A stretch of DNA of 64,000 bases, taken from contig SAQL01000031.1 of assembly GCA_004020645.1 (NCBI GenBank), positions 1 to 64,000 on the forward strand. Reading direction: 5' to 3'. Position 1 is the stretch's first letter, and each line of letters starts with the position of its first letter. Shown one piece after another: positions 52,937 to 63,025 of the stretch. Source of the stretch: Mesorhizobium sp. (GTDB lineage Bacteria > Pseudomonadota > Alphaproteobacteria > Rhizobiales > Rhizobiaceae). Made by a program: the position numbers and the translations under genes. Under the pieces are notes generated by a model. That model saw only the letters and a list, made by a program, of their open reading frames with translations. It made no database searches and was not told the DNA's origin.

Positions 52937-53709
52937 TGGCTGAGCCATATGTCGATACGGTAACGGTCCGTCTGATCCCGCGCCTTGCCATCCGCGCGCG
53001 TTCCGATTCCCAACGGCCGAAGGATCGGACTCATCTCCTGTAGCGCGGCTCCAATTCTCCACTCCTCCGCATTTGCCGACGCATAGCCAATAGCCTTGGG
53101 TACGTTCGCGCATTGCGGCGTCGTGCTCCTGTCAAACTGCTCGATCCGGCCAGGGATGAGCCGCAATGACTCGAAAACGAAATCGTTGACCGCGCTGCGC
53201 AAGGAAGTCGCGTCCACAGGCGCTCCGGTGCAGACATTGATGTAGACCCATCCGATGGGGCGCGGATCTCCCGGGATGGTCCGATAGGTGACCTTGCGGC
53301 CGCTGACATCCGGTGCGTCCGGCAAGGCTGGTTCGGTTTGAGGTATCACGGCCGAAGATTGTGCGGGCGGATTTGAAGGCGGGCGATAGCCAGGAAGCAG
53401 GCTTCGCGTTCCCGCCATGAACGTCGGGCTGTCGTAGGCGGAGTCCACACTGGCGAAGAGCCTGCAAACGCCAGTGTCAGACCGATGATCAAAGCCGACG
53501 CACCCCGAACGCGAAGTACAGATCGAACGGCATTGTTGCAATGGGACGACCATTTGCGCGGAGGCCATCCCCTTCAGAGCGGTCCCGGGATAATCGAAAA
53601 ATTCCGCAGTGGCCTGCCCGTTTGTCCGTTGAATTCCTAACGCCAGCAATGCGCCCAAGGCCCCGACTACGAACCCGGCCGTTCTGGCGCGAACAGGATA
53701 GGCAAACAT
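52930..53709 (-). CDS. PAN/apple-domain membrane or exported protein
   Basis: A 259-aa protein with an N-terminal hydrophobic segment (about residues 10-28), then a PAN-like domain (residues 35-92: EFFDYPGTALKGM, CRSICTSRSGCVGFDHRS, GVCRLF) with the expected Cys. A Pro-rich linker leads to an unknown C-terminal domain (YINVCTGAPVDATSL, PQCANVPKAIGYA). PAN domains bind proteins or glycans outside the membrane. ATG 53709 has GGGGG upstream. Confidence 0.65.
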   Translation of the reverse strand: MFAYPVRARTAGFVVGALGALLALGIQRTNGQATAEFFDYPGTALKGMASAQMVVPLQQCRSICTSRSGCVGFDHRSDTGVCRLFASVDSAYDSPTFMAGTRSLLPGYRPPSNPPAQSSAVIPQTEPALPDAPDVSGRKVTYRTIPGDPRPIGWVYINVCTGAPVDATSLRSAVNDFVFESLRLIPGRIEQFDRSTTPQCANVPKAIGYASANAEEWRIGAALQEMSPILRPLGIGTRADGKARDQTDRYRIDIWLSHQ

Positions 53710-54118
53710 GTGTCCCCCGGCATATGTCATCGGATCGGCGCTGGTGGGTTCCGACCCGATTTGCCAGAGATGAGCAGGCCAGAAGCCTCATGGCAAGGCC
53801 GCCAAAACATATGGTCGGCTTGAATGCACCATCCAGTCGTCGGCAATTTGTTCACGCGGGGCAATACGACGCAGGCAATCATATTTCTGCAGCGTATGCG
53901 GCTTGATCACCCAAATAGGGTATGTGGCAAAGTAAAATCCATACGAACCTGGGTTAGACTGACGAACGCAAGCAGATATGACATCCGCCCCAACAGGTTA
54001 AGCATGCCTGCCAAATCCACTAAGCGCTTGTTGACTCAGAGTTTGGTTCCGTCGAAGTATGGCCGCCGGGGATGCCGCGCATAGTTGACGGCAAGCAGGC
54101 GCGGCCGGGGAAGACTGG
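53710..54118. other. Gap before the srf-like operon
   Basis: About 410 bases with no credible gene. It should hold the promoter of the operon starting at 54119, but no strong -35/-10 pair could be picked. GGGGAAG for the first gene is at the right edge. Confidence 0.4.
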
Positions 54119-54823
54119 ATGGCTGGAGGGGGCAACGTCCACTTCATTCGATCGACGCAAGCGCGATCCGTCGACGTATTGGCTGTTGACGGGAAGTCGC
54201 TATGGCGTGACTGCGAAGCAACGTTCGCCCGCATAGAAGAACTGTGCGGGGATCACGCGTCGCGGCTGTTCGCCGAACCGAACGTCAAGGAGCAGGACGA
54301 CGGCCGCCTGGTCGTGGCCTGGTTCGGCGCGTTCGATGACGAACCGAAGCAGTTGGATGCGCTCGACCGAGGCATGCGCTCGCGGGTCGTGTCGAGCTTG
54401 GCCGCACGGTTCGAGGCCCTTCGCCCGGCGCTGGCGGACCGGGAAATCGGCGAGACCGTCGCCGCGATGCTCAATGTCGCCGACGAAAGCTCGATCGTGG
54501 CCGTGGGGGAAAACGCTATCCTCACGAACTGGGGAATGCTGCCGGAAGAGGCCCGCGCCTCCCCCGCCGCATTCGACCGACACGGCGAGAGGACGATAGG
54601 TCCATACCTTCCATCCGGAATCTCGCCCCGAGTGCCCGGCCAGACGTGGACTGTGGGCGAAGGTGGTCTAGGCCCGGCAAAAGTGTCTCCCTCGCCGCGG
54701 GCCGAGTCGCCCAAACCTGCAAGCCCACCCCAGCAGGGACCGCAGCCAAGGGTCCCTGCAAAACCGGGCGAATCTCGCTTTGGCCTGTCATGGCGATATC
54801 GCTCGTATTCGCGGCTTGCCTGA
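54119..54823 (+). CDS. First protein of the srf-like operon; may be the N-terminal half of a split gene
   Basis: A 234-aa protein. Residues 1-160 form a domain with VVAWFGAFDDEPKQLDALDRG, LAARFEALRPAL and a final LTNWGMLPEE; a similar domain opens the protein at 55773. A Pro-rich linker (165-225) follows. The frame ends at 54823, while the adjoining frame goes straight into a membrane helix and a protease. A single base shift near 54780 would make one membrane-anchored protease. The ribosome site GGGGAAG precedes ATG 54119. Function unknown. Confidence 0.6.
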   Translation: MAGGGNVHFIRSTQARSVDVLAVDGKSLWRDCEATFARIEELCGDHASRLFAEPNVKEQDDGRLVVAWFGAFDDEPKQLDALDRGMRSRVVSSLAARFEALRPALADREIGETVAAMLNVADESSIVAVGENAILTNWGMLPEEARASPAAFDRHGERTIGPYLPSGISPRVPGQTWTVGEGGLGPAKVSPSPRAESPKPASPPQQGPQPRVPAKPGESRFGLSWRYRSYSRLA

Positions 54824-55776
54824 TCTACGCGGCATGGCCGGGCAACCTGCTTTATCCTGAGGCGCTTCAACCGCCGCGGCCGCCTTCTTTGGTGGACAAC
54901 GCGGAGGTCAACCGAAGCCTCGAGGCGCGGATCGGCAAAATCAAAGCGGAGCTCGCAAAGGCCGCTTGCAATGCGGACGCTTCAGTCCTTGGCCCCCAGA
55001 TTCTGGACCCCCAAAAGCTCGGGGCCGCCATCGGGCCGCCTCCCCCGCCGGGTTCACCACAAGCCCTCCTAGCCTCCCTTGACTCGGCCACGGTCCTGGT
55101 GCTTGCGCCTCTCACCGGGAACTCGCTCAGCACTGGAAGCGGGTTTTTCGTTGGCGCACGAGACATCCTCACCAACAACCATGTCGTCGAAGGTGCTGGC
55201 GACACGGTATTCGTCGCGAGCAAGGCGGTTGGGCGCGCGGTTCCCGCGCATGTCGTCGCGAAAGCCGCCGCAAGCACGACCCGAGACCCGGACTTCGCGC
55301 TCCTGCGCGTGGACGACGCGCCGAGCGGCGTGACGGCCCTTCAGCTTTCGACCGGAATCGGAAGGCTGGACAGCGTCATTGCGGGCGGATTTCCTGGCTT
55401 CGTAATGTCCATGGACAAAACCTACCGGGACATCATCAACGGCGACACCAGCGGCATAGGCAATCTCGAGATGGTGGTCACGCAAGGCAACGTGATGGCC
55501 ATGCCCCAGGACGGGTCGACGAAAGTCATTACTCATTCCGCAAACATTTCACGCGGCAACAGCGGAGGCCCGCTCTCGGACGCTTGCGGCCGAGCGGTCG
55601 GGGTAAACACCTTCATAATCCTCGACGGAGAGAATGCACAGAAGCTGAACTTCTCCCTCAGCGCTCGCGACGCAATCCGCTTCCTGTCGTCGAACGGCGT
55701 GACGGTAGCCACGGCTGACAAGCCGTGCGTCCCAGCCGCGGCCCCGGCCGCAGGGCAGCCGGGACCCGCCAAATGA
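54790..55776 (+). CDS. Membrane-anchored trypsin-like serine protease
   Basis: A 328-aa frame from ATG 54790: one N-terminal membrane helix (MAISLVFAACLIYAAWPG), a helical stretch, then a trypsin-fold domain with the triad His131 (ILTNNHVVEG), Asp168 (RDPDFALLRVD) and Ser258 (SRGNSGGPLSDA). A C-terminal Pro/Ala tail follows. No good ribosome site precedes ATG 54790, and the frame is open well upstream, supporting the idea that it is the second half of the 54119 protein. It overlaps the next gene by 4 bp (ATGA). The protease faces the periplasm. Confidence 0.75.
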   Translation: MAISLVFAACLIYAAWPGNLLYPEALQPPRPPSLVDNAEVNRSLEARIGKIKAELAKAACNADASVLGPQILDPQKLGAAIGPPPPPGSPQALLASLDSATVLVLAPLTGNSLSTGSGFFVGARDILTNNHVVEGAGDTVFVASKAVGRAVPAHVVAKAAASTTRDPDFALLRVDDAPSGVTALQLSTGIGRLDSVIAGGFPGFVMSMDKTYRDIINGDTSGIGNLEMVVTQGNVMAMPQDGSTKVITHSANISRGNSGGPLSDACGRAVGVNTFIILDGENAQKLNFSLSARDAIRFLSSNGVTVATADKPCVPAAAPAAGQPGPAK

Positions 55777-57098
55777 GCCAGTTCGTCGCCACCACTACGC
55801 TCAGCCTCATGCGTTCCCTCGGGTCCACCGCGGAACGTTCGGTCCATAGGATGCAGGCGCTGCTGGGTCGGGAATTCCCCAACGGGATCGGGCTGGAACT
55901 GGCAGAACCAGTGCCTCGCAAGGACGGCTCGGGGATCGACTGGTATACGGAGCGCGAAGATCCGCTTGTCCGATTGACAGACCTCCCCGCCGAAACGGCC
56001 GATTTCTACAAAGCGCGTCTCCAACATTCCGTCCAAGCGGTCCTTCGCGCAGCCGCCGCGCACGATAGCCGCGGCGACACCACCGCAAGGTCCACGGCCA
56101 CGGCGCTTCGCAACGCTGTGACGTTCCCTGGAGACGAGAATGTTTGGATCTCGGGAGGTTCAGGCAGGGGCGACGGGATGCTCGTCCTGACCGCATGGGG
56201 GTACGAGAGACACGACGCGGAGACGAGCGGCAGGGGGGAGATATCCGGGAAAAGCGATAGAATTCCGACAATCGACGACATCAAGCCGCCTCCGGCCCCG
56301 CCAAGCGGCCGCTTCTGGAAGTGGTTGGCCGCAAGCGTCCTGTGGCTGATTCCCATAGTGCTGGCCGGAGCCATCGCCTGGCTGCTGTTGCCAGCCTGCG
56401 GCGTGGCCCTCCCATTTGGCCTCACCGCTTTTGGAAAAGGCGGAGGCGCCTACTGCGCCCTTGTTGCGCCGCCGCCGACGGTGGACCAGGCACGCCTGCA
56501 CACACAGGAGCTGATGGCTGAAGCCGCGGTACTTGAAGAGCAGCTCCGGCGGCACCTGAACTCGTGCGTACGGACGCCCCTTCAGTCGGACGTGTCGAAG
56601 GACATGGACAAGAAGCTGGGCGACAGAAAAGGGCAAACTGGGAAGCTGCAAGTGACATTGACGTGGCACACGCGTGACGACCTTGATCTGATCGCTGAAT
56701 GCCCCGGCGGAACCCTTGGCTGGAATGACAAAGGCCCCGGGATTTGCGGTGACGGCATAAAAGACGTCGATTCAAACAGGTTTCGCAGAGAGAACTTAAG
56801 TTCTGAACCAGTTGAGAACATATTTTGGCAGAAGGACATTCCGTCCGGGTCTTATGTATTTGAAGTGAATCCGACAAGCATCGATCTGGAAGGAAACCCT
56901 ACTAAAGAGATCCCGTTTGAGATACGTTTTAGGTATCAGGATAAAGAAAAAGTCTGTCTTGGCAGCGTTTCGTCTGCCACAGGCGGGGACGGGAAGCAGA
57001 AATCAATAAAGTGGAACCTTGGGGACCCTCTGCCGGAGTGCGACTTTATGACCGCAGACGTTCACGCATGCAAGAAGAAATCAGAATGCAAGCAGTAG
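55773..57098 (+). CDS. Membrane protein with DUF2135-like periplasmic domain
   Basis: A 441-aa protein. Residues 1-155 form a domain related to the one at 54119 (GIDWYTEREDPLVRL, FYKARLQHSVQAVLR, MLVLTAWGYE). One membrane helix follows (about 195-225), then a coiled coil (245-270), and a beta-rich domain with LQVTLTWHTRDDLDLIAECPGG-type motif, ENIFWQKDIPSGSYVFEV: the DUF2135/YfaP pattern. The N-terminal part is cytoplasmic and the C-terminal part periplasmic. Base composition is lower in GC near 56750-57000. It resembles SrfA in position, but similarity in sequence is not established. Confidence 0.65.
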   Translation: MSQFVATTTLSLMRSLGSTAERSVHRMQALLGREFPNGIGLELAEPVPRKDGSGIDWYTEREDPLVRLTDLPAETADFYKARLQHSVQAVLRAAAAHDSRGDTTARSTATALRNAVTFPGDENVWISGGSGRGDGMLVLTAWGYERHDAETSGRGEISGKSDRIPTIDDIKPPPAPPSGRFWKWLAASVLWLIPIVLAGAIAWLLLPACGVALPFGLTAFGKGGGAYCALVAPPPTVDQARLHTQELMAEAAVLEEQLRRHLNSCVRTPLQSDVSKDMDKKLGDRKGQTGKLQVTLTWHTRDDLDLIAECPGGTLGWNDKGPGICGDGIKDVDSNRFRRENLSSEPVENIFWQKDIPSGSYVFEVNPTSIDLEGNPTKEIPFEIRFRYQDKEKVCLGSVSSATGGDGKQKSIKWNLGDPLPECDFMTADVHACKKKSECKQ

Positions 57099-57174
57099 CT
57101 GGTATCGACATGTCTGACATTCCACTTCGACATAAGACTTGGGACGTAACTCGCGGAACTGAGGGGGTGGCTGC

Positions 57175-60100
57175 GTGCTGACCAACCTTGCCGATTTTAG
57201 CGACGGCTTCACGCTGGTGCCTGATAGCGGCATCCAGTTCGTCGAGTTCGGGTTCGACCTCGACGCGTCCCCCCGCCTCTCCCGGTCATTCGTCGAGCGG
57301 ACGTCGCCTGCCGAAACAGGTTCGGACGGAAAGGCTGTAGTGCGCCTGCTGCCCAACTGGAGCGATGACGATCCCGACTCTGACCAGCCGCCCTATCCTG
57401 CGAAAGGCAACGATGAGGCATACGACATCAATAAGTCGCTGGCGCTCAATACCTTTCTCGACCGCTGGGTGCCGATGCCATTCTTCAAGATCGAGCCCGG
57501 CAAGGACGATCTGGGCAACGAAATATACGCGCAGGGACCTACCGACTGGGTTCGAGTGCGGGTAACGGAGACCAGGAACGCCCACGGCGACCGGAAAGGA
57601 ACGCATCGGGCGATTTTCGCCTTCGACAGCTCGCTTGCGCCCCGGAAACCCAATCGTCCCTACCTCGCGCCCTGTCCGGAAGACGCAATGCGGACGGAAT
57701 CATTCCGGTTCGTCAGCCGCCTCCCTGACGTCATCTCGTTCCTGTCCCATAAGATCGAGGTTCCGGGGCAAGGCCCGGTTGACGCGCAGAAGTGGCTGGA
57801 CGAATGGCTGAAGGACATTCTCCATGCATTCAAGAAGCAACAGAGGAAGGGCAAGGAGCTTCGCCCGGAAGATTTTCCCTACCAGTTCGAGCATCTCGCC
57901 CGGTACATCACCTTCGTCCAGTTCCTCGCCAGCGTGATCAGCCCAGTTCGTGTCACGCTTGTCGACACCATCAGCGACAACAGGAGCGTCCAGCCTGTCG
58001 ACGTGGATCTCGTGCTTGACCTTGGAAACTCGCGGTCGTGCGGGTTGCTGATCCAGTCGTTCCCTGACGACGTGAACGTCGATCTCAACAACTCCGTCGT
58101 CCTGGAACTGCGGGACCTCTCGAAACCCGAGCTTGTCTACCGCGATCCGTTCGAAAGCCAGTGCGAGCTGGTGGCCGCGGAATTCGGAGCAGAGGACATC
58201 GCCAGGCGGTCTGGCCGTCCCCGAGCGTTCTTCTGGCCAAGCCTGCTCCGCATCGGCCCGGAGGCGTCGCGCCTGCGCGGTGAATCGGAAGGCACCGAGG
58301 CAGCGACCGGGCTTTCCTCGCCAAAACGATATCTCTGGAGTTCCGATCCTGTCCTGCAGGAGTGGCGGTTCCGCTCGGCATCGCATGGCAATTCGGGAAC
58401 GGAGCCGCTGATCGAGCGCTCCATGTACCGTTTCGTGAACAACCGCGGCGACGTTCTCCAGCAGATCGAGGACGACAGGCGCAAGTTCAAGGTGAAGGTC
58501 AAGGAGGGCGACCTGGAGACGGCGAGCCGCTTCTGCTTCTCGAGGTCGTCCTTCTTCACGTTCATGCTCGTGGAGATCATCGCCCAGGCGATGTCCATGA
58601 TGAACAATCCCGGCACCCGCCGTGAACGAAGGCTCAAGGACGCTCCGCGCCGACTTCGCAAGATCATCATGACAATCCCCACCGCCACTCCAATCCAGGA
58701 GCAGCGCATTCTGCGGTCGCGCGCGGAAGCCGCGGTCAAGCTCCTGTGGTCCCTGTCGGGGTGGGGCGACGGCAGCACGGGAATCAACAGCCAGCGGCCG
58801 GAAATCCACTGTGAATGGGACGAGGCGAGCTCCGTCCACCTGGTCTATCTCTACGGGGAAGCCGTGCAGAAGCTGGGCGGCTCGATCAGGACGCTATTCG
58901 ACGTGCTCGGCAAGGACAGAGAAAGGCCATCGTCGCTTCCGGCTTCCAAGCCCAAGCAGAAGACCGAACGGTCTCTGCGCATCGCCAGTGTCGACGTGGG
59001 CGGGGGCACGACCGACCTCATGGTGACGACCTACTACCAGACGGACAACGTGGCGCTGTATCCCGACCAGAACTTCAGGGAGGGATTCCGCATCGCCGGC
59101 GACGACCTGATGAAGACGGTAATCGAGAGGCTCGTTATCCCGAAGCTCGAGGAAGGGCTCGCCCAGGCGGGACTGCCGAACGCGCGGAACTACCTCAAGG
59201 ACCGCTTCGCCGGGGACAACCCGAACATGTCCGAGCAGGAAAAGCATCTGCGCCGCCAGTTCGTGCTTCAGGTCCTGCAGCCGATCGCCATCGGCGTCCT
59301 GTCCGAGTGCGAGACCCTGCCGCCGACAAGTCACAAAACGGAAATCCGGAAGGCAGGCAGCTTCTTCGAGGCGGGTGGCAGGACAGGCTCCGACGGCGAG
59401 ATCCCGGTCGACGCCCGCATACTCGGGTATCTCAAGGAAAACATGGGGGCGCTGGAAGCCGGGCAGTTCAGCATAGCCGACTGCGACATTGCGATAGACC
59501 CCCAGGCGGTGGAGGAGTGCGTCCTGTCGATATTCGACGGCGTGTTCGACAACATCGCCGAGGCGATCAACCACCTGGACGCCGACGTGGTGCTCCTGAC
59601 CGGGCGGCCGATGCGCCTGCCGCCCATGATAAACCTCTTCATGAACAAGATGTCGGTGCGCCCAGACTGCGTCATCCCCGTCAAGGACTATCGCGTGGGC
59701 ACCTGGTATCCCTTCCGGGGTGCCAGCAACACGCACATCGACGACCCGAAGACAACGGCGGTGGTGGGCGCGATGCTTTGCGCGCTTTCCGAACGGCAGA
59801 TAACCAACTTCACCCTCTATTCCCAGTTCCTCCGGATGAGGTCGACGGCCCGGTACATCGGGAGGCTCCAGGGCAACGCGACGCTGCCTGACGAAACCCT
59901 GCTTTTCTCAGACATCGATCTTGATAGAGCAGAGGCATCGGCCGAGGCCGAGTTCGACTATCACAGCCCGGTCCGCATCGGTTTCAGGCAGCTGCCGCTC
60001 GAGCGATGGGTGGCCACCCCGCTGTACAAGCTGACGGCAGCGGCCTCGCGCTCGACGCGGAGCATGCGAAAGCCTGTCCGCGTGACTATCGCCCGAAACG

Positions 60101-60300
60101 TCCAGGTTCCCGACGAGGACGATGCGAGCGAAATCGAGCTTCTGTCGAGCGAGGCCACCCGCGAGGAGTTCGTGATCGAGGACGCGGAAGACGCCGACGG
60201 CGCTCCGGTGAAACGCATGATGGAACTGAAGCTGGACACGCTCGCGGTCGAGACGGGCGACGGCTACTGGCTCGACACCGGAATAATCTCCATCCAGTGA
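57175..60300 (+). CDS. srfB: SrfB-like Hsp70/actin-fold ATPase
   Basis: A 1041-aa protein. The ATPase motifs of the actin/Hsp70 superfamily are visible: phosphate-1 VDLVLDLGNSRSCGLLI near residue 277, phosphate-2 IASVDVGGGTTDLMV near 603, and adenosine motif DVVLLTGRPMRLP near 802. The N-terminal about 270 residues and the C-terminal about 130 are specific to SrfB-type proteins. GTG 57175 has AGGGGG upstream. SrfB was named as part of the Salmonella srfABC operon; its action is not known. Family length is about 1000 residues, as here. Confidence 0.8.
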   Translation: MLTNLADFSDGFTLVPDSGIQFVEFGFDLDASPRLSRSFVERTSPAETGSDGKAVVRLLPNWSDDDPDSDQPPYPAKGNDEAYDINKSLALNTFLDRWVPMPFFKIEPGKDDLGNEIYAQGPTDWVRVRVTETRNAHGDRKGTHRAIFAFDSSLAPRKPNRPYLAPCPEDAMRTESFRFVSRLPDVISFLSHKIEVPGQGPVDAQKWLDEWLKDILHAFKKQQRKGKELRPEDFPYQFEHLARYITFVQFLASVISPVRVTLVDTISDNRSVQPVDVDLVLDLGNSRSCGLLIQSFPDDVNVDLNNSVVLELRDLSKPELVYRDPFESQCELVAAEFGAEDIARRSGRPRAFFWPSLLRIGPEASRLRGESEGTEAATGLSSPKRYLWSSDPVLQEWRFRSASHGNSGTEPLIERSMYRFVNNRGDVLQQIEDDRRKFKVKVKEGDLETASRFCFSRSSFFTFMLVEIIAQAMSMMNNPGTRRERRLKDAPRRLRKIIMTIPTATPIQEQRILRSRAEAAVKLLWSLSGWGDGSTGINSQRPEIHCEWDEASSVHLVYLYGEAVQKLGGSIRTLFDVLGKDRERPSSLPASKPKQKTERSLRIASVDVGGGTTDLMVTTYYQTDNVALYPDQNFREGFRIAGDDLMKTVIERLVIPKLEEGLAQAGLPNARNYLKDRFAGDNPNMSEQEKHLRRQFVLQVLQPIAIGVLSECETLPPTSHKTEIRKAGSFFEAGGRTGSDGEIPVDARILGYLKENMGALEAGQFSIADCDIAIDPQAVEECVLSIFDGVFDNIAEAINHLDADVVLLTGRPMRLPPMINLFMNKMSVRPDCVIPVKDYRVGTWYPFRGASNTHIDDPKTTAVVGAMLCALSERQITNFTLYSQFLRMRSTARYIGRLQGNATLPDETLLFSDIDLDRAEASAEAEFDYHSPVRIGFRQLPLERWVATPLYKLTAAASRSTRSMRKPVRVTIARNVQVPDEDDASEIELLSSEATREEFVIEDAEDADGAPVKRMMELKLDTLAVETGDGYWLDTGIISIQ

Positions 60301-60301
60301 A

Positions 60302-63025
60302 ATGGCGGTTGAACGAATGCGTGAAGAGTTGAAAAGAAGCTGCGGCACCGCGCTGAAATCGGCGCAGGACGGCCTTGCCTGGATCGGGACGGCCGCCAAC
60401 GCCGAGCGGGTCGGCGACACGCGCGCCAGCGCCGAGCAGCATCTCAGGAAGTCGGTCGTCGCGGCCCGCAAGGCGATGGACGCGATCGACCGCCCGATGT
60501 GCGTCGGCATATTCGGCCCAAGCCAGGCGGGCAAGTCCTATCTGGTTTCGGTCCTGGCCCGCCACGGAAGCGCCCCCTTGATGGCCCGCTTCGGCGACCT
60601 TGGTCGGCAGGTGGACTTCATCCGCGAGATCAATCCCGGGGGCGAGCGCGAGTCGACAGGCCTGGTGACCCGTTTCTCAGTCAAGGAGGAGCCCAGCCCC
60701 GCGGGCGCTCCGGTCGTCCTGCGGCTGCTCAGCGAAACCGATATCGCCAAGATTCTGGGGAACAGCTTCTTCCTGGACGGAGACGCGAAGAAAAGGGCGC
60801 CGCTCGCACCTGAGGCCGTCGTGTCCGCCCTCGAGGCGGCGCGCCGGCGCGTCGCGCCGCAGGCTGGAGCCGGCGGACTTGCCGAGGAAGACGTCTGGGA
60901 CATCCAGGAATATTTCGAGAAGCAGTTCGCCGGACTGCCGAACATCGAAACGCTTGGCGCCTATTGGGAGGAGGCTGCGATCCTCGCGCCGCGGCTTTCG
61001 ATCGCGGACCGCGCGGAACTCTTCTCCGTGCTATGGGGCGGGTTTGGGAAATTCACCGAAGTCTACCTTGAACTCGCGCAGGCCCTTGAGAAGCTTGGCT
61101 TCGCCAAGGACGCCTACTGCTCCATCGAGGCGCTTGTGCCCCGCGACCGCAGCATCATCGACGTCGAGACTTTGCTCGGTCTTGGCAAGCCCGGCCAGGA
61201 GGAGCTGCTGATACGGCCCATGAAGGGTCCAGCCGTTTCGCTCCCGCGGCCCGTCATCACCGCCCTGGCCGCCGAGCTCCGCATCGCCATCTCGCAAAGG
61301 CCGTGGCCGTTCTTCGACCACACGGACCTCCTCGACTTCCCCGGCGCGCGCAGCCGCCAGAAGGTGGACCTGCAGGCCTATTTCGACGACAACCCGCAGG
61401 CGCTCAAGGACCTCTTCGTGAGGGGCAAGGTTGCCTACCTGTTCGACCGCTACGTCGCCGAGCAGGAACTCTCGAGCATGCTCCTTTGCATCAAGCCTTC
61501 GAACCAGGACGTCGCGACGCTTCCCGACATGATCGACGACTGGATCAGGACGTCGCATGGCGAGACCCCGGCCGACAGGGCGCGCGTCGAGACCGCGCTG
61601 TTCCTGGTGCTGACTATGTTTGACATGCACTTCAGCGAAAAGGCGGGCGAGGAGGGACAGAGCCTTTCGGACCGTTTCAGCGCGCGAATGGGTTCTTCAC
61701 TGACGCGGTATTTCGGCAAGGCCCACAAATGGCCGTTCGAATGGACGCCGGGCAAGCCGTTCAACAACACCTACTGGCTGCGCAATCCCAACTTCAAGGC
61801 CGAGTTCCTGATCAAGTACCGCGGCGGCGAAGAGGTGGAGATTCTGCCCGACAAGGTCAAGAAGGTCGCCGCCATTCGCAAGGCATATCTCCAGGTCAGC
61901 GAGGTCCAGCAGCATTTCCGGGATCCTGCCAAGGCGTTCGACGAAGCCCTCAAGTTGAACGACGGCGGCGTCAGCTATCTGGCGGAAAACCTCGCGGCGA
62001 TCTGCCGTCCCGAGATCAAGTATGGACAGATACAGGGCCGCCTCGACAACATCGCCCACGAGATCCGCCGCGTGCTTGCTCCCTATTTCGTCGAGAGCGA
62101 CATCAACAAGCGTATCGCCGAGCGCCGGGAGGTATCGGACCAGATTCTTGCCTGCCTCGCCGAGACATGGGAGCGGGAGCAGTTTGGCGTGGCCATGAAG
62201 ATGCTCCAGATTTCGCAGAACGGGATTTCCGAGCACCTCCACATCGAGTACGGCAACCGCATCAAGCGCCAGAACGCCCCTGAAGAAGGCTCGGATGGCC
62301 GAGCCGATACCGTCGTCAAAAAGCGCGTCGCTCCGCCGCCGCGGCCCGGCGCCCCTCCCCTGCCAGGGAACAAGAAGAAGACGCTCGCCGCCGCGGCGCC
62401 TTCCGGGCCGTCGGTTTCGCAAAAGGCGCTCCCGCGCGAAGCCTACCTCGCCCGCTCGGCGATGCGCCACTGGCTGGACGGGCTTTTGGCGCTGTCAAGG
62501 AATGACGGCGCGCTTCAGGCCATTGGCCTTACCCACAAACTGGCAGGCGAGCTGATTGCCGAGCTTGCCGCGGCGGCCCGGCGCACCGGGGTCGAGGAGC
62601 AGATTGCCGACGATCTTGCCAAGCTCTCTGGAAGCTCGGTCGAGAGGCCTGACATCCTGCTCGAGAGGGCAGGTTTCCTGGCGACGAGCCGCATCAACCG
62701 TTTCGTCAGCACGCTTGGCTTTGAAGGAGTGCCAGAGGAGAAGCGGCCGATGGCCCCGGACGGCACGGAGGACGGCGAGATCAGAGTATTCGCCCGTCGG
62801 CCGAACGCCTCCAACTGCGACGGACTTGGCAAGGAACGGCGGAATTTCTCCTACCTGGCGCTCTCAGAGTGGATGTACGCCTTCAACCAGCTCGTTACCG
62901 ACAATGTCCTCTCGGGCGAGGGCATAACGGTGAACGTCGACGAGAACGAACGGCTGAGGGCAATCCTGGAGGCTCTCAATTCGTCGGCGTCGCCGTCAGT
63001 CGACCCGACAGGAACGGTTCGATGA
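60302..63025 (+). CDS. srfC: SrfC-like dynamin-type GTPase
   Basis: A 907-aa protein of the virulence factor SrfC family. P-loop IFGPSQAGKSYLVSVLAR is near residue 72, and a switch-type DLLDFPGARSR near 341 (G3-like DFPG). Helical regions follow, a Pro-rich linker (about 675-700), and a C-terminal helical domain. The start is 1 bp after the srfB stop. These proteins are thought to be large GTPases acting near membranes. Together with the SrfB ATPase this suggests an energy-driven machine. Confidence 0.8.
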   Translation: MAVERMREELKRSCGTALKSAQDGLAWIGTAANAERVGDTRASAEQHLRKSVVAARKAMDAIDRPMCVGIFGPSQAGKSYLVSVLARHGSAPLMARFGDLGRQVDFIREINPGGERESTGLVTRFSVKEEPSPAGAPVVLRLLSETDIAKILGNSFFLDGDAKKRAPLAPEAVVSALEAARRRVAPQAGAGGLAEEDVWDIQEYFEKQFAGLPNIETLGAYWEEAAILAPRLSIADRAELFSVLWGGFGKFTEVYLELAQALEKLGFAKDAYCSIEALVPRDRSIIDVETLLGLGKPGQEELLIRPMKGPAVSLPRPVITALAAELRIAISQRPWPFFDHTDLLDFPGARSRQKVDLQAYFDDNPQALKDLFVRGKVAYLFDRYVAEQELSSMLLCIKPSNQDVATLPDMIDDWIRTSHGETPADRARVETALFLVLTMFDMHFSEKAGEEGQSLSDRFSARMGSSLTRYFGKAHKWPFEWTPGKPFNNTYWLRNPNFKAEFLIKYRGGEEVEILPDKVKKVAAIRKAYLQVSEVQQHFRDPAKAFDEALKLNDGGVSYLAENLAAICRPEIKYGQIQGRLDNIAHEIRRVLAPYFVESDINKRIAERREVSDQILACLAETWEREQFGVAMKMLQISQNGISEHLHIEYGNRIKRQNAPEEGSDGRADTVVKKRVAPPPRPGAPPLPGNKKKTLAAAAPSGPSVSQKALPREAYLARSAMRHWLDGLLALSRNDGALQAIGLTHKLAGELIAELAAAARRTGVEEQIADDLAKLSGSSVERPDILLERAGFLATSRINRFVSTLGFEGVPEEKRPMAPDGTEDGEIRVFARRPNASNCDGLGKERRNFSYLALSEWMYAFNQLVTDNVLSGEGITVNVDENERLRAILEALNSSASPSVDPTGTVR

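Noticed and set aside
52712..53113. Minus frame of 133 codons opposite the 59-aa gene
   Set aside because: Composition is poor and it overlaps the end of the PAN-domain gene in another frame.
58815..59891. 358-codon plus frame within srfB
   Set aside because: It is an alternative frame of the SrfB gene with Arg/Gly-rich nonsense composition.
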